Assembly: GCA_015709495.1 (NCBI GenBank)
Contig: CP054189.1
Coordinates: 1,302,001 to 1,366,000, forward strand
DNA length: 64,000 nt
Reading direction: 5' to 3'
From: Chthonomonadaceae bacterium
GTDB taxonomy: Bacteria > Armatimonadota > Fimbriimonadia > Fimbriimonadales > Fimbriimonadaceae
Position numbers and translations under genes: made by a program. Positions 16,121 through 24,685 of the stretch are shown in pieces (the first letter of the stretch is position 1; each line of letters begins with the position of its first letter). Below the pieces are notes generated by a model, which was given only the letters and a program-made list of their open reading frames with translations, made no database searches and had not been told where the DNA came from.

Positions 16121-18712
16121 TCAAACTTGAGGCCCAAACGCACGGATTTCGGCCAGTTGGCCCGGTTGGCCCCCCCGGTTCAAAATCCGAAGGAATCGGA
16201 ACCTTCTCACCTTCGCTCGGTAGGAGATCGCGCGTGCGCCGTTCGGCTCCAAGAGGTACCGATTGTCCCGCGTCCACGAGAAATCGCGCTCCGTCGCCCA
16301 GACCTGCGCCTCGATGGGAAGCTGGCCCGTCGCGAACGTAACGATGTCGAACGACTCCCAAGAGCCGTCGGCAGGCGCGAGGAGTTGGATTTCGGCAATC
16401 GAGCGGTCCCTGCCGAGGTCGATTTGCACCCAACCCCCCTCGCCGGGAAGCCGATGCGCCGTCGTAGGGTCGCCATCGACAAGGGCGTGCAATTGAGCCG
16501 GAAGACCGTTCGCGGAGTCGCTCAGAAGTCCCGAAGCGGCGTAATTCTCGACGTCCGAAGCCGAGCCCAGGTTCAGGCGGAGTTCGAGAAAGGCGACTCC
16601 CACTCCCGAACGACGGTATGCATCGACGAACTGCCAGACTTTCAGGTAGCCATGATCCGTCGTCCCGTTCTTGGCCGCCTTCACCAGCAGAGCCGAGTTC
16701 GAGCCTAACGGGTCGATGCGTCCAAAGAGGCTGTCGATGGCCTTATGGCCGGAGGGCGAGCTGTAGTTCTCTGGAGCTTGGGTCGGGCGCTTGGGGAGGA
16801 GGGCGACGCCGTCCTCGCTTGTCGTCAGCTTCGCCGGAGGGCTGCTCGTGTCGATCTTTCCGCCCGCCATAGGGTAGACCTCGACCTCCGCCTTTCCGAT
16901 GGGCTGGCCAGAAAGGTCGCGAAGGCGCAGCATGACGACCGTCGGCACGTCGAACAGATACGCCCCGGGGTCCGTCCCTCGGAAGCCCAGGTTCGATTGC
17001 AGCCCTCCGACCTCCGTGGCCGAAAGCAGATCGGTGGGTTCGATGAACAACGTGTCAGCGATCGGGTCGGCTACGGGGTCGTACAGCAGGGAAAGCTGCT
17101 GAGGCAGGCTGCTTTCGTTCCGGGTGTCGCCCCAACCCAGCAGCCCTGCAAACCGATCGGCTCCACCCCTCTGAACGTTGTCGGGGAGGCCGTTGACCAC
17201 CGCGTCGGGTCCCTGCGCCCGGAGTCGAGACGATTCGAACGCCACGAGCCCGATCGCGCCGCAAAGAAGCCGTAGGAAGGAACGATCTGCGTCGAGGGTC
17301 TGAGGATCAAACTCCGGTCCGAGCGTCACGACGCCGTCGAGAGAGGGGTCCGCCGGATCGGCCTCAAAGCTTGTCGCCGCTGCCCCGTCGCCGCCGAACA
17401 CCTCTATCCCCTGGACGCGGACTCGCGCCTTTGCCCCATCCGCCGCGAACGAAAACCGGCTCTGCGCGAGGAACGTGTCGTTGAAGAGCGCGACCTGCGA
17501 ATGGACCCAATCTTCGACCGCTTGCGAGCCGAGCAAATTGACCTTGCGCCCGACCTTGTCGACGACGGAGGAGTGAAGGCGCACCTTCACCGAGAGTGCG
17601 GCCTCATAGGTGGCCGCAGCGTTGTTTGCAGGGTTGGCGTCGCCCACTTTCGGCGACACTACGACTCCGATTGGCGTCGTCCTTGGGTCGAAAGGATCGC
17701 CCTGAAACGGAGTTTCGAAGGTGAGCTCGGTCTCTTCACCGGGGCGCAGTTCCCCACTGAACGAGGCGGTCCCGCCCGAACGGAACTGCTTGCTCCAAAC
17801 GACGTCGAAGCCCGCCACAACTTCGGTCCCGATGTTCTTCACCTTGGCACGGTAACGAACCGTTTGCCCCGGTTTGGGCCATCCGCTCTCTGCCGAGGGC
17901 TGTGCGGTTCGGTAGGCGATGGACTCCCCGTCTTGCGCGGCTACTTGAGGGGTTCCCAGTTGGGGCCTCGGGACGGTCGTCTCCGCGTACAGCCCGACGA
18001 CGGCAAGGTCTGGGCCCGGAGCGGAGGTTTTCTCGCGAGTCGTAATGCGGAGGACCGGCCGCCCGCTGGGCGCCTGGCTGCTCTTGAACTCGACGTTGTT
18101 TTCGAAGTGGAGGGCGATTCCGTGGTTGGCGTACGGCGCTTCATACCACCTCTGTACCGCTCCTTCGAGGCCGGCGATGACGAACTGGCCTTCTCGGAGA
18201 GAAGCCTGCGCGCCCTCGAGGATCGACCCATCTCCCGCACCTCCCGCGCCAGGCTGCTGCCAACCGACCGCCGACTTGCCTGCGACGCGATGGCGCCAGT
18301 TAGCGCCGGGCGTGGCCTGGGGCGCCTTGTCTGGAACTGACGGCGGGGCCATCCAAGGCGCGAGCGATTGCGACGAGCCTTCGAGCCACGGGCCGTTCAG
18401 TGTCGAAGCCCTTTGGAGCGAAGGGATGTTCCCGGCGGACTGAGTAAGCACGATCGACGCGGCGACGACTTCTTTGCCTGGGCCGAGCGCCCTCCGTAGG
18501 TCGCCAAACCGGATAAGGATCGTTCGACCCGGCCCTCCGAGCAGGTAGGAAAGCGTCCCCAAGCACGTATCTGGTTCCTTGGAGTCAAGAGTAGTATCGG
18601 CCACGTCCCAATACCTGGTCTGGAGCGCATCCAAACCCACGCCCCGATGCAGTTCCAAGGGTGGGGTTTGCAGCGAGCCGAGCAGAAAAACCGACGCAAC
18701 CCAAGCGGTCAT
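16121..18712 (-). CDS. Large secreted protein with CARDB-like and discoidin-like domains
   Basis: 863 residues with an N-terminal signal (TAWVASVFLLGSLQ). The region to about residue 225 resembles DNRLRE-type surface domains (RYWDVADTTLD; GRTILIRFGDLRRAL; AVQRWY; RPVLRITTR). A CARDB-like beta-sandwich follows (VRYRAKVKNIGTEVVAGFDV, about 285-370). A unique region comes next. The C-terminal 140 residues look like an F5/8-type C (discoidin) domain: LVDGDPTTAHRLPGEGGWVQIDLG and RFRFLRIL. The domains suggest an extracellular, carbohydrate- or surface-binding protein of unknown role. A TAAACT -10 lies 7 nt before the ATG. It is 30 nt downstream of the pilin-like gene on the same strand. Confidence 0.7.
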   Translation of the reverse strand: MTAWVASVFLLGSLQTPPLELHRGVGLDALQTRYWDVADTTLDSKEPDTCLGTLSYLLGGPGRTILIRFGDLRRALGPGKEVVAASIVLTQSAGNIPSLQRASTLNGPWLEGSSQSLAPWMAPPSVPDKAPQATPGANWRHRVAGKSAVGWQQPGAGGAGDGSILEGAQASLREGQFVIAGLEGAVQRWYEAPYANHGIALHFENNVEFKSSQAPSGRPVLRITTREKTSAPGPDLAVVGLYAETTVPRPQLGTPQVAAQDGESIAYRTAQPSAESGWPKPGQTVRYRAKVKNIGTEVVAGFDVVWSKQFRSGGTASFSGELRPGEETELTFETPFQGDPFDPRTTPIGVVVSPKVGDANPANNAAATYEAALSVKVRLHSSVVDKVGRKVNLLGSQAVEDWVHSQVALFNDTFLAQSRFSFAADGAKARVRVQGIEVFGGDGAAATSFEADPADPSLDGVVTLGPEFDPQTLDADRSFLRLLCGAIGLVAFESSRLRAQGPDAVVNGLPDNVQRGGADRFAGLLGWGDTRNESSLPQQLSLLYDPVADPIADTLFIEPTDLLSATEVGGLQSNLGFRGTDPGAYLFDVPTVVMLRLRDLSGQPIGKAEVEVYPMAGGKIDTSSPPAKLTTSEDGVALLPKRPTQAPENYSSPSGHKAIDSLFGRIDPLGSNSALLVKAAKNGTTDHGYLKVWQFVDAYRRSGVGVAFLELRLNLGSASDVENYAASGLLSDSANGLPAQLHALVDGDPTTAHRLPGEGGWVQIDLGRDRSIAEIQLLAPADGSWESFDIVTFATGQLPIEAQVWATERDFSWTRDNRYLLEPNGARAISYRAKVRRFRFLRILNRGGQPGQLAEIRAFGPQV

Positions 18713-18719
18713 GCAGGTG

Positions 18720-18725
18720 AGTTTA
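18720..18725 (-). promoter_or_regulatory. -10 element (TAAACT) 7 nt before ATG
   Basis: On the minus strand TAAACT ends 7 nt before the ATG at 18712. It sits between the stop of the pilin-like gene and the large secreted protein, so the second gene may be transcribed on its own as a leaderless message. Confidence 0.35.
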
Positions 18726-18742
18726 CCGGTTGATGTTTGGAC

Positions 18743-19606
18743 TCAGAAGAGGTCCCAGCCGTATTGGTTCGAATCTTTGATGAACCCGGCCCAACCTGCC
18801 TTCACATCGCACCCTGCGGAAAGTCCTGTCGTAGTCACGACCGTTGCCGCGCCCCCGAGCCGGACGATCGAGAGCCTGTCGCTGTGCCAAGGCCAAGCGA
18901 GCCCAAACTGATAGGGCGAGGTCGGGTCCTGGGGCTTCCAACCCCGGCTCGCAGCCATCACCTGAGTGCCCGGAGGAAGCCCGAAGCTGTCGATCACTCG
19001 AAATCCCACGCGCGAGTAGCGACATGGGGGAATCACGACGTAGCTTCCGCCGCCATCCGGCAGCCCTGATGAAGTTCGGGAAAAAACGGTGTCGACGAAC
19101 AGAATCGTCCGAGAGGGGTCTTCGATGGCCGAAACCGCTCTTGGCTGAACTTCCCAACTGCCTTCGACTCGGACGATGGGAGAGAGATACAGGTAGTTGT
19201 ATCCAAGGTTCACCCGAAGGGTGGCCTCGTAATAGAGCCGAAAGGCATCGCCGGCGTATACATCGCCGTTGAACACGGCCTCAATCTCCGACCGGCGAGT
19301 GTAATCCGCCGGGCACCGGAACATCTTTAGCGACCGCACGTAGGGCAGCACCGACTGGACCCAGGTGCGATCCCGAACAGGATCAGGAATCGACTCTGGG
19401 TGATGGTTGACCAGCGGGAAATGGTCGTCGTAGTCGCCGATGTAGAGAAGCGCGGCGAGGTTCGCCTGGTGGTAATTGGAGGTGCAGGCGGTCCGTTTTG
19501 CGGACGCGCGTACGCCTTGCATTACCGGAAACAGTAATGCAACGAGTATCGCCAGGATTCCGACGACGATCAGTATTTCGGTTAGCGTAAAACCACGCGA
19601 CTTCAT
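18743..19606 (-). CDS. Prepilin-type (type II pseudopilin-like) protein
   Basis: 287 residues starting with a class III signal: MKSRGFTLTEILIVVGILA, with cleavage expected after Gly5 and Glu at position 5 of the mature protein, then a hydrophobic helix. The body has the pattern of the abundant DUF1559/H-X9-DG-like pseudopilins of Armatimonadota and Planctomycetota: NYHQANLAALLYIGDYDDHFP, a FRCPAD segment and GYNYLYLSP. ATG 19606 is the start because the signal begins there. A TATAAT lies about 25 nt upstream. It is likely assembled in or secreted with a pilus-like system; no assembly genes are nearby. Confidence 0.85.
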   Translation of the reverse strand: MKSRGFTLTEILIVVGILAILVALLFPVMQGVRASAKRTACTSNYHQANLAALLYIGDYDDHFPLVNHHPESIPDPVRDRTWVQSVLPYVRSLKMFRCPADYTRRSEIEAVFNGDVYAGDAFRLYYEATLRVNLGYNYLYLSPIVRVEGSWEVQPRAVSAIEDPSRTILFVDTVFSRTSSGLPDGGGSYVVIPPCRYSRVGFRVIDSFGLPPGTQVMAASRGWKPQDPTSPYQFGLAWPWHSDRLSIVRLGGAATVVTTTGLSAGCDVKAGWAGFIKDSNQYGWDLF

Positions 19607-19631
19607 CGTGACGGCCCAAGGCCCGTTCTCA

Positions 19632-20387
19632 TTATAACCTCGTTTCTCGTGGGTTCCGGCAGAAAACCTCGACAGTCCCCAACTTTGAGAACCCAAGACC
19701 TCCGTACCAGGACTCAAGAACTGCGTCGCACTGCAAGACGACAGGTCTCTCGTACTGCGAGGAAACCCTGAGAATCGCCCGAACGGTCGCCGAACCCAAT
19801 CCCCGTGACCGCATGTCGGGGTCGATGCAGAGGTTGTAGAGGCCGAGAACCCCCGTTTCGGGGCAAAGCATCACTGCGCCGACGGTTTGTCCCTGCGATT
19901 TCGACCAATAAAGCGGCAATTCGCATTCGGCCGTCGCTTGAGAGATGTTCTGGCGAACCGCCCGGCTTTGGCGAAAAAAGAACTGTCGGACCATGAACTC
20001 GGCGACCTGCAGCCGCTCGTGGCCTTCGGCTTCCTCCAACTCAGCGGCCGGACCTTCGAGGGGGCCTGACCTGAACAACTGGAGCAAGCGATAGGTCGGG
20101 GCGAACCCCATACCCCTTACTCGGTCGAGAACGACGGCCGGAAGAGACCGGAACGAATACAAATTGAACGCCTTCTTGTCGGCGATCAAGCGGCGCAGTC
20201 CGTCGGCGTCGAACTCGGCATCCGCACGAACGATCCCGAAGTTGCAGATAGGGTGATCGAGTTCGGAGAGGCAGCAAACCCAGCCCGCGCCGCATACCGT
20301 CCGCGCGCCGGGGGTGCGGCGTCCGATGGCGAGGTAGGTGCGCTCGATGTTGCGAGCGGACCGCGCAGCGAGATCGTCGAGGTTCAA
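19632..20387 (-). CDS. GNAT-family N-acetyltransferase
   Basis: A 251-residue protein with a C-terminal GNAT domain: GVLGLYNLCIDPDMRSRGLG (motif A acetyl-CoA loop R-x-x-G-L-G), VRAILRVSSQYERPVVLQCD, and the closing WYGGLGFSKLGTVEVF. The N-terminal half resembles a second, degenerate GNAT lobe. I prefer TTG 20387, whose TTGA overlaps the upstream stop and which has GGAGC upstream, to a longer frame reaching 20546. It is translationally coupled to the alpha/beta hydrolase gene. The substrate is unknown. Confidence 0.8.
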   Translation of the reverse strand: MNLDDLAARSARNIERTYLAIGRRTPGARTVCGAGWVCCLSELDHPICNFGIVRADAEFDADGLRRLIADKKAFNLYSFRSLPAVVLDRVRGMGFAPTYRLLQLFRSGPLEGPAAELEEAEGHERLQVAEFMVRQFFFRQSRAVRQNISQATAECELPLYWSKSQGQTVGAVMLCPETGVLGLYNLCIDPDMRSRGLGSATVRAILRVSSQYERPVVLQCDAVLESWYGGLGFSKLGTVEVFCRNPRETRL

Positions 20388-21685
20388 AGAACGATGCTCC
20401 AAAAGAGGCCCGGCGATACGGAGCCGGAGCGCAAAGTGGCCCCGATCGAGAGGCCCTTCTCGGCTTTGAACCCTACGAAGAGTTCGGGGCCGCGCGGGCT
20501 GGCGAGGATCGAAGCGAACCCATCGCCCCTCGCGTTCGAACGCCACACGTCCACGCCCGCGACGATCTGGATCCCGGACTCGGCATTGGCTTCAAACCCA
20601 AGCCGCAGGGTCGGCGCGCGAATGCTTTTGGGGGCGACATACTCCGCGCCGGTCTCGCTCGCAGCGAAGAACTTGGCGATCTCTTGGTGAACCTGCTTCT
20701 CGATGAGAAACCCCCCAAAATGCCCCGTTTCCAACCAAATCACTTGCGGGGTTCCGAGAGCCTGAATCAAGGCTTCAGTGGATCGAGGGGGAACGACCGT
20801 GTCGTATCTTGCGCCGATGACGAAAGACCGCTTGGGCGATCGGGACCGCAAGTGGTTCGCGGGTTCGATCTCGGCGAGGTCTCCGCGGAGAGAGGATTCC
20901 GTTACGCCGTTCCGACGCATCGCATCGCGCTCCTTGACGATCCGCGAGGAGTTCCAAATCACATGGGCGATCTCCGCGCCGCCAAGCAGGTACGCCCCTG
21001 ACTCGACCCGGCTATCGATCCCCGAAACCAGCGCGGAGACGATTGCGCCCAGGCTAGTTCCGGCAAGTCCGAGCTGACTCGAATCGAACTCGGGGCGCGA
21101 TTCGATCCAATCGAACGTGCGACGAACGTCATCGACGGCCTGCCTCATGATCTGAACCAGCTTCGCCGGATCGGGGTCGATGGCGCCCGCACCCGAACGA
21201 AGCCCCAGCGGAGTGCGTTCGAGGTGGAACGGCAATTCCATGACCACGGCCGCAATGCCCCTGCGATTGAGCTGCTGCGCCAGGTTTCTCTCGACCCGCA
21301 GGTCCGTCGCCCCCCAATAATGCAGAATCACCACCGCGTGCGGCTTCCGATCCGTCTTGGGCATCAGAGCGTGGACGACGACGACGTCGTTCTTGGAATC
21401 GCCTTGGGGTCTCGAGGAGGGGAAGCGGAGCGAATACTCGGCCGCGGCGGGGCTATTGCCCACGAACGTCCAGTCCGGGAACTCCATCGACGGGGGTGGG
21501 GGCCAGGCAGGAGCCGACTGGGCTCGCGTCGAAGGCGTAAGGGTACTCAAGAGGCCGCCCGTGACAACAGCAATCGCAACGACCCTACTGATCTTGCTCC
21601 CCCAGAACGCCGATCCCGACGCCCGAGTCGCCGAGGCTTTACGCGACGCTGGATTGACCCCGGAGTCGGCCCGGTTCGACCCCAC
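20384..21685 (-). CDS. Secreted alpha/beta hydrolase
   Basis: The catalytic region is clear: VVILHYWGATDLRVERN (oxyanion-hole region), FDWIESRPEFDSSQLGLAG, the nucleophile elbow GTSLGA, the acid in GARYDTVVPP and His in ETGHFGGF. This resembles the ABHD18/dienelactone-hydrolase-like groups. The last 100 residues form a beta-rich extension. A hydrophobic signal-like stretch (VVAIAVVTGGLL before STRAQSAPA) lies upstream of any ATG. Possible starts are GTG 21685 (used here), a rare ATC at 21592 with GGGGGAG before it, or TTG 21550, which would cut the signal. All but the last overlap the divergent repeat-protein gene. The substrate is not predictable. Confidence 0.75.
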   Translation of the reverse strand: MGSNRADSGVNPASRKASATRASGSAFWGSKISRVVAIAVVTGGLLSTLTPSTRAQSAPAWPPPPSMEFPDWTFVGNSPAAAEYSLRFPSSRPQGDSKNDVVVVHALMPKTDRKPHAVVILHYWGATDLRVERNLAQQLNRRGIAAVVMELPFHLERTPLGLRSGAGAIDPDPAKLVQIMRQAVDDVRRTFDWIESRPEFDSSQLGLAGTSLGAIVSALVSGIDSRVESGAYLLGGAEIAHVIWNSSRIVKERDAMRRNGVTESSLRGDLAEIEPANHLRSRSPKRSFVIGARYDTVVPPRSTEALIQALGTPQVIWLETGHFGGFLIEKQVHQEIAKFFAASETGAEYVAPKSIRAPTLRLGFEANAESGIQIVAGVDVWRSNARGDGFASILASPRGPELFVGFKAEKGLSIGATLRSGSVSPGLFWSIVL

Positions 21686-23552
21686 GCTCCTTCGCTTCTT
21701 TGAAACAGGCGAATTCACATCCCCAATGTACGACGCCTGTTCGGAGAGTCCTTGGCGAACGCCCGCATTTGCGCGGCAAGTGGTCGAACAACTCGCAGCC
21801 CAAGCCGGGGCGTCCTCGGAACACATCGGCACGCTCGCTCGACCGCTCGGCATCGCCATGCGAAGGAGTCTACTTGGCAACCCGATCGCTCCGCTGGAAA
21901 CCGAGGCCCGGACGCCCGGCGCGCTCGATCGGGCGTTGCGCAAGCTGGCGGACGCGAAGGTCCTTGGGGGCGACCTCCCTTCGACGAGCCGGGTGCCGGG
22001 TTCTGTGCAAGCGGCTGCGGCATTGGTGCTGCTGACCGCTGAGAGAAGCCTCCAGTTCCGCAAGCTCGCATTCTCTCGTTTGGGCGACCTCGATTCCGTT
22101 TACCGCCATTTCGGCCTGCCATTAGCTGGCGAGGACTCCGCGGGATGGGCGATGCGGCGAAGCTATTTTTCCACGACCGATGTGTCGTACTTGCTCGCGG
22201 GAGCCTTCGACCTCGCGCTTGCCTCCCAGCGCGCCTCAGAGTGGATCGCCGACGTGCCGATGAATCAGAGCTTTGAGTGGAGCGTAGGGACGATTTGGGG
22301 CAAGATCGCGCTCAGCGGGGGATCGGATTCTGAATATGGGCTCGAGCCGTTCTTCCTGATCTTGGACACCGGGGGGCACGACACCTACCTCTTGACGCCC
22401 TCCAACCGGTCGCCTTCGAACTGGGCATCTCTTGTGGTCGATGGATTTGGCAACGACAAATACCTCAGCGCCGGTTCGCTGGAATCCACGCCCGTCGCGG
22501 AGTACTCCGGACGCAAGTCGAACTCCTCCGTTCCGGGGCCTGGGGGCGCTCTGCTGGGGTATTCGATCCTGATCGACAACGGCGGTTCGGACCTCTACAG
22601 GACTCATTTGCCGGGACTGGGCTCCGCTACCTTGGGGGTGTCTGTCCTGCTCGACAAGTTCGGCGACGACACGTTCGACGGCTACCAAGACTCGGTGGGA
22701 TACGGAATGTTTGGCATCGGCATCGTCGAGGACCTGGCGGGCTCGGACCTCTACTCCGGGTTTCTCCAAACGCAAGGGTGCGGCCAGACGTTTGGGGTTG
22801 GGTGTCTGCTCGACCGAGGGGGGAACGACCGTTACTTCGCCAACGATCAGGTGATCGACTTCCCTTCGGCGCAGTCGGCCCAGCACAACGTCAGCATGTC
22901 GCAGGGCGTGGGCAACGGCAGGCGGGCCGACTACCTCGATGGCCACAGCATCGCCGGTGGCTTCGGGTTGCTCGCCGACCTTGCCGGCGATGACACCTAT
23001 TCGTGTGGGGTGTTCGGGCAGGGGGTCGGGTACTGGCAGGGAGTCGGGGTGTTGTGGGACGGCACAGGGAACGACAAGTACTCCGGCCAGTGGTATGCCC
23101 AAGGGGCGTCGGCGCACTTCGCCATCGGGTTTCTTGCTGATCTTTCCGGTGACGACGAATACGTTGCGCCGATGAACATGGCTCAAGGGGCGGGTCACGA
23201 CTTCAGCGTAGGCGTCTTGATCGATTTTCAGGGCAACGACTCCTATTTGGCCCCTAACTTGAGCCTGGGGGCCGGTAACGCCAACGGCATCGGATGGCTG
23301 TGTGAACTCGGGGGCGATGATCGTTACGTGTCGAAGGGACTGACCCTCGGCAAAGCGGCGGAAGCCCCCGCCTCTGGCTTGCGCTCCCGCGCGCTGGCTC
23401 TGGGCCTCTTCATGGACCTTGGTGGCAAGGACTCCTACCCTCCGGAGTCGACCTGGGCGGGGGACGGGCGCAAAGGGGTGAACTGGACCGGACGCCGTGA
23501 ACCGCTCTCCGAAGCGCAAGTCGGCTTGTTCTGGGACCTTTCGGGGACTTAG
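21561..23552 (+). CDS. Secreted protein with tandem ~27-residue G-x-L-x-D-x-x-G-x-D-x-Y repeats
   Basis: 663 residues from GTG 21561 (AAGAGG 6 nt upstream) with a short signal-like N-terminus. The first 240 residues are mostly helical with no family I recognise. From about residue 255 to the end it is built of ten to twelve repeats of 26-28 residues with the core GxGxLxDxxGxDxYxxxxxxQG, for example GFGLLADLAGDDTY and GVGVLWDGTGNDKY. The DxxGxDxY unit is like half of an RTX calcium-binding nonapeptide (GGxGxDxY), and 27 residues is three times nine. I infer a calcium-stabilised beta-solenoid at the cell surface or outside the cell. It is divergent from the secreted hydrolase. Confidence 0.75.
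   Translation: MTTAIATTLLILLPQNADPDARVAEALRDAGLTPESARFDPTLLRFFETGEFTSPMYDACSESPWRTPAFARQVVEQLAAQAGASSEHIGTLARPLGIAMRRSLLGNPIAPLETEARTPGALDRALRKLADAKVLGGDLPSTSRVPGSVQAAAALVLLTAERSLQFRKLAFSRLGDLDSVYRHFGLPLAGEDSAGWAMRRSYFSTTDVSYLLAGAFDLALASQRASEWIADVPMNQSFEWSVGTIWGKIALSGGSDSEYGLEPFFLILDTGGHDTYLLTPSNRSPSNWASLVVDGFGNDKYLSAGSLESTPVAEYSGRKSNSSVPGPGGALLGYSILIDNGGSDLYRTHLPGLGSATLGVSVLLDKFGDDTFDGYQDSVGYGMFGIGIVEDLAGSDLYSGFLQTQGCGQTFGVGCLLDRGGNDRYFANDQVIDFPSAQSAQHNVSMSQGVGNGRRADYLDGHSIAGGFGLLADLAGDDTYSCGVFGQGVGYWQGVGVLWDGTGNDKYSGQWYAQGASAHFAIGFLADLSGDDEYVAPMNMAQGAGHDFSVGVLIDFQGNDSYLAPNLSLGAGNANGIGWLCELGGDDRYVSKGLTLGKAAEAPASGLRSRALALGLFMDLGGKDSYPPESTWAGDGRKGVNWTGRREPLSEAQVGLFWDLSGT
22321..23552 (+). repeat. 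Protein-level tandem repeats, about 81 bp per unit
   Basis: This is the DNA stretch coding for the 27-residue repeats of the secreted protein. Units are recognisable as protein but have diverged at DNA level; GxDxY signatures recur about every 81 bp. One unit near 22.8-22.95 kb carries an insertion of about 28 residues. Confidence 0.75.
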
Positions 23553-24685
23553 AGCCAGCCGAGCGGGTTGACGGGCTTTCCGTTCACCCTTACCTCGAAG
23601 TGAAGGTGGGGGCCGGTCGCGAGCCCCGTTGCGCCGATGGCCGCGATCGTCTGCCCTTGCTTGACGGATTGGCCCTCGCGAACGTTGAGCTTCGAGGCAT
23701 GAGCATAAAGCGTGGAAACCCCTCCGCCATGATCGAGAATCACGCAGTTGCCGTAGCCGCTCATGTAGGTCGCCGAAATCACGACTCCACCTGCCGCAGC
23801 CCGGATCGGGTCGCCGCTCTTGCCCCCGAAATCGACCCCGTTGTGCATCCGGCTTCGCTTGAGAATCGGGTGGTGCCTCATGCCAAAGCCGCTCGTCATT
23901 CCGCCGGGCACGGGCCGGGCCAGCTTGCCTGAGAACGGCTTAGATTGCGACTCCTTGCCTGCGCCTCGGTGATACGCTTCGATCCTCGCTTCGATCGCGC
24001 GTTCGTCCGCATCGAGTTGGGCGATCAGGCGTTCAAGGTCGCGCTGTACGCCGCGAAGCTGGGCGAAGGCGTGTTGCTTCTGGTCGCGGGTGGACTTGAG
24101 CGAATGCTGCTGGGAATCCTGCTGCCGGCGCAAGGCCCCGATTCGGGCGACCAGCTTATCCTGCGCCAGCTTCTTAGCTCGAACCTGCTCCCGGAGGTCC
24201 TTGAACGCGTCGAACAGTTCCTTGTCGGCTTTGGCGATCCGCTCGAGAAGATAGCTCCGCGAGGCGAACTCCCCCATGTCCTTGGCTCCGAGAAGCACCT
24301 CGGCGACGTGGGAGTCACCGCTCATATACATCCAGCGCAGCCGACTTCTCACGTGTTCGCGCCGTTCTTGGAGCTTGTGAGTTACTACCTCGAGTTCTTC
24401 GGCGGTTTGGACCTGTTCGACTTGCGCCGTTTCGAGCCGTTCGGCGGTTAGAGCGATCGAGTTCTCCAACTCTCCCAGTTCGGAGTCGATCTGGCGGATG
24501 TCCGTTCGGACCGTATTGACCTGCTTTCGCGTATCCCTCAGCTTGCGGCTGGCGGAGTCTCTCTTGTCTTGGATCCGCTTGAGGTCCGATTCGAGCTTCG
24601 ATACGTCCTGCGAACCCCCTTGCGAGACGGCCCAGACCGCCGCAAGCGCGAGAATTGGTAAAGCGAGCGCCCTCAGTGCCCTCAT
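23549..24685 (-). CDS. EnvC-like M23 murein hydrolase activator/peptidase
   Basis: 378 residues: a signal peptide (MRALRALALPILALAAVWA), a long two-part coiled coil (about residues 28-240, with heptad-rich KLESDLKRIQDKRDSASRKL), and a C-terminal LytM/M23 domain. The zinc site is intact: H-x3-D in MHNGVDFG, HxH in GPHLHFEV, and YAHASKL. So it may be an active endopeptidase rather than only an amidase activator. ATG 24685 overlaps the ftsX stop by 4 nt; a longer frame to 24862 lies inside ftsX. Being third in ftsE-ftsX-M23, it is the likely periplasmic target of FtsEX during division. It converges with the repeat protein, with a 4-nt overlap. Confidence 0.92.
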   Translation of the reverse strand: MRALRALALPILALAAVWAVSQGGSQDVSKLESDLKRIQDKRDSASRKLRDTRKQVNTVRTDIRQIDSELGELENSIALTAERLETAQVEQVQTAEELEVVTHKLQERREHVRSRLRWMYMSGDSHVAEVLLGAKDMGEFASRSYLLERIAKADKELFDAFKDLREQVRAKKLAQDKLVARIGALRRQQDSQQHSLKSTRDQKQHAFAQLRGVQRDLERLIAQLDADERAIEARIEAYHRGAGKESQSKPFSGKLARPVPGGMTSGFGMRHHPILKRSRMHNGVDFGGKSGDPIRAAAGGVVISATYMSGYGNCVILDHGGGVSTLYAHASKLNVREGQSVKQGQTIAAIGATGLATGPHLHFEVRVNGKPVNPLGWL

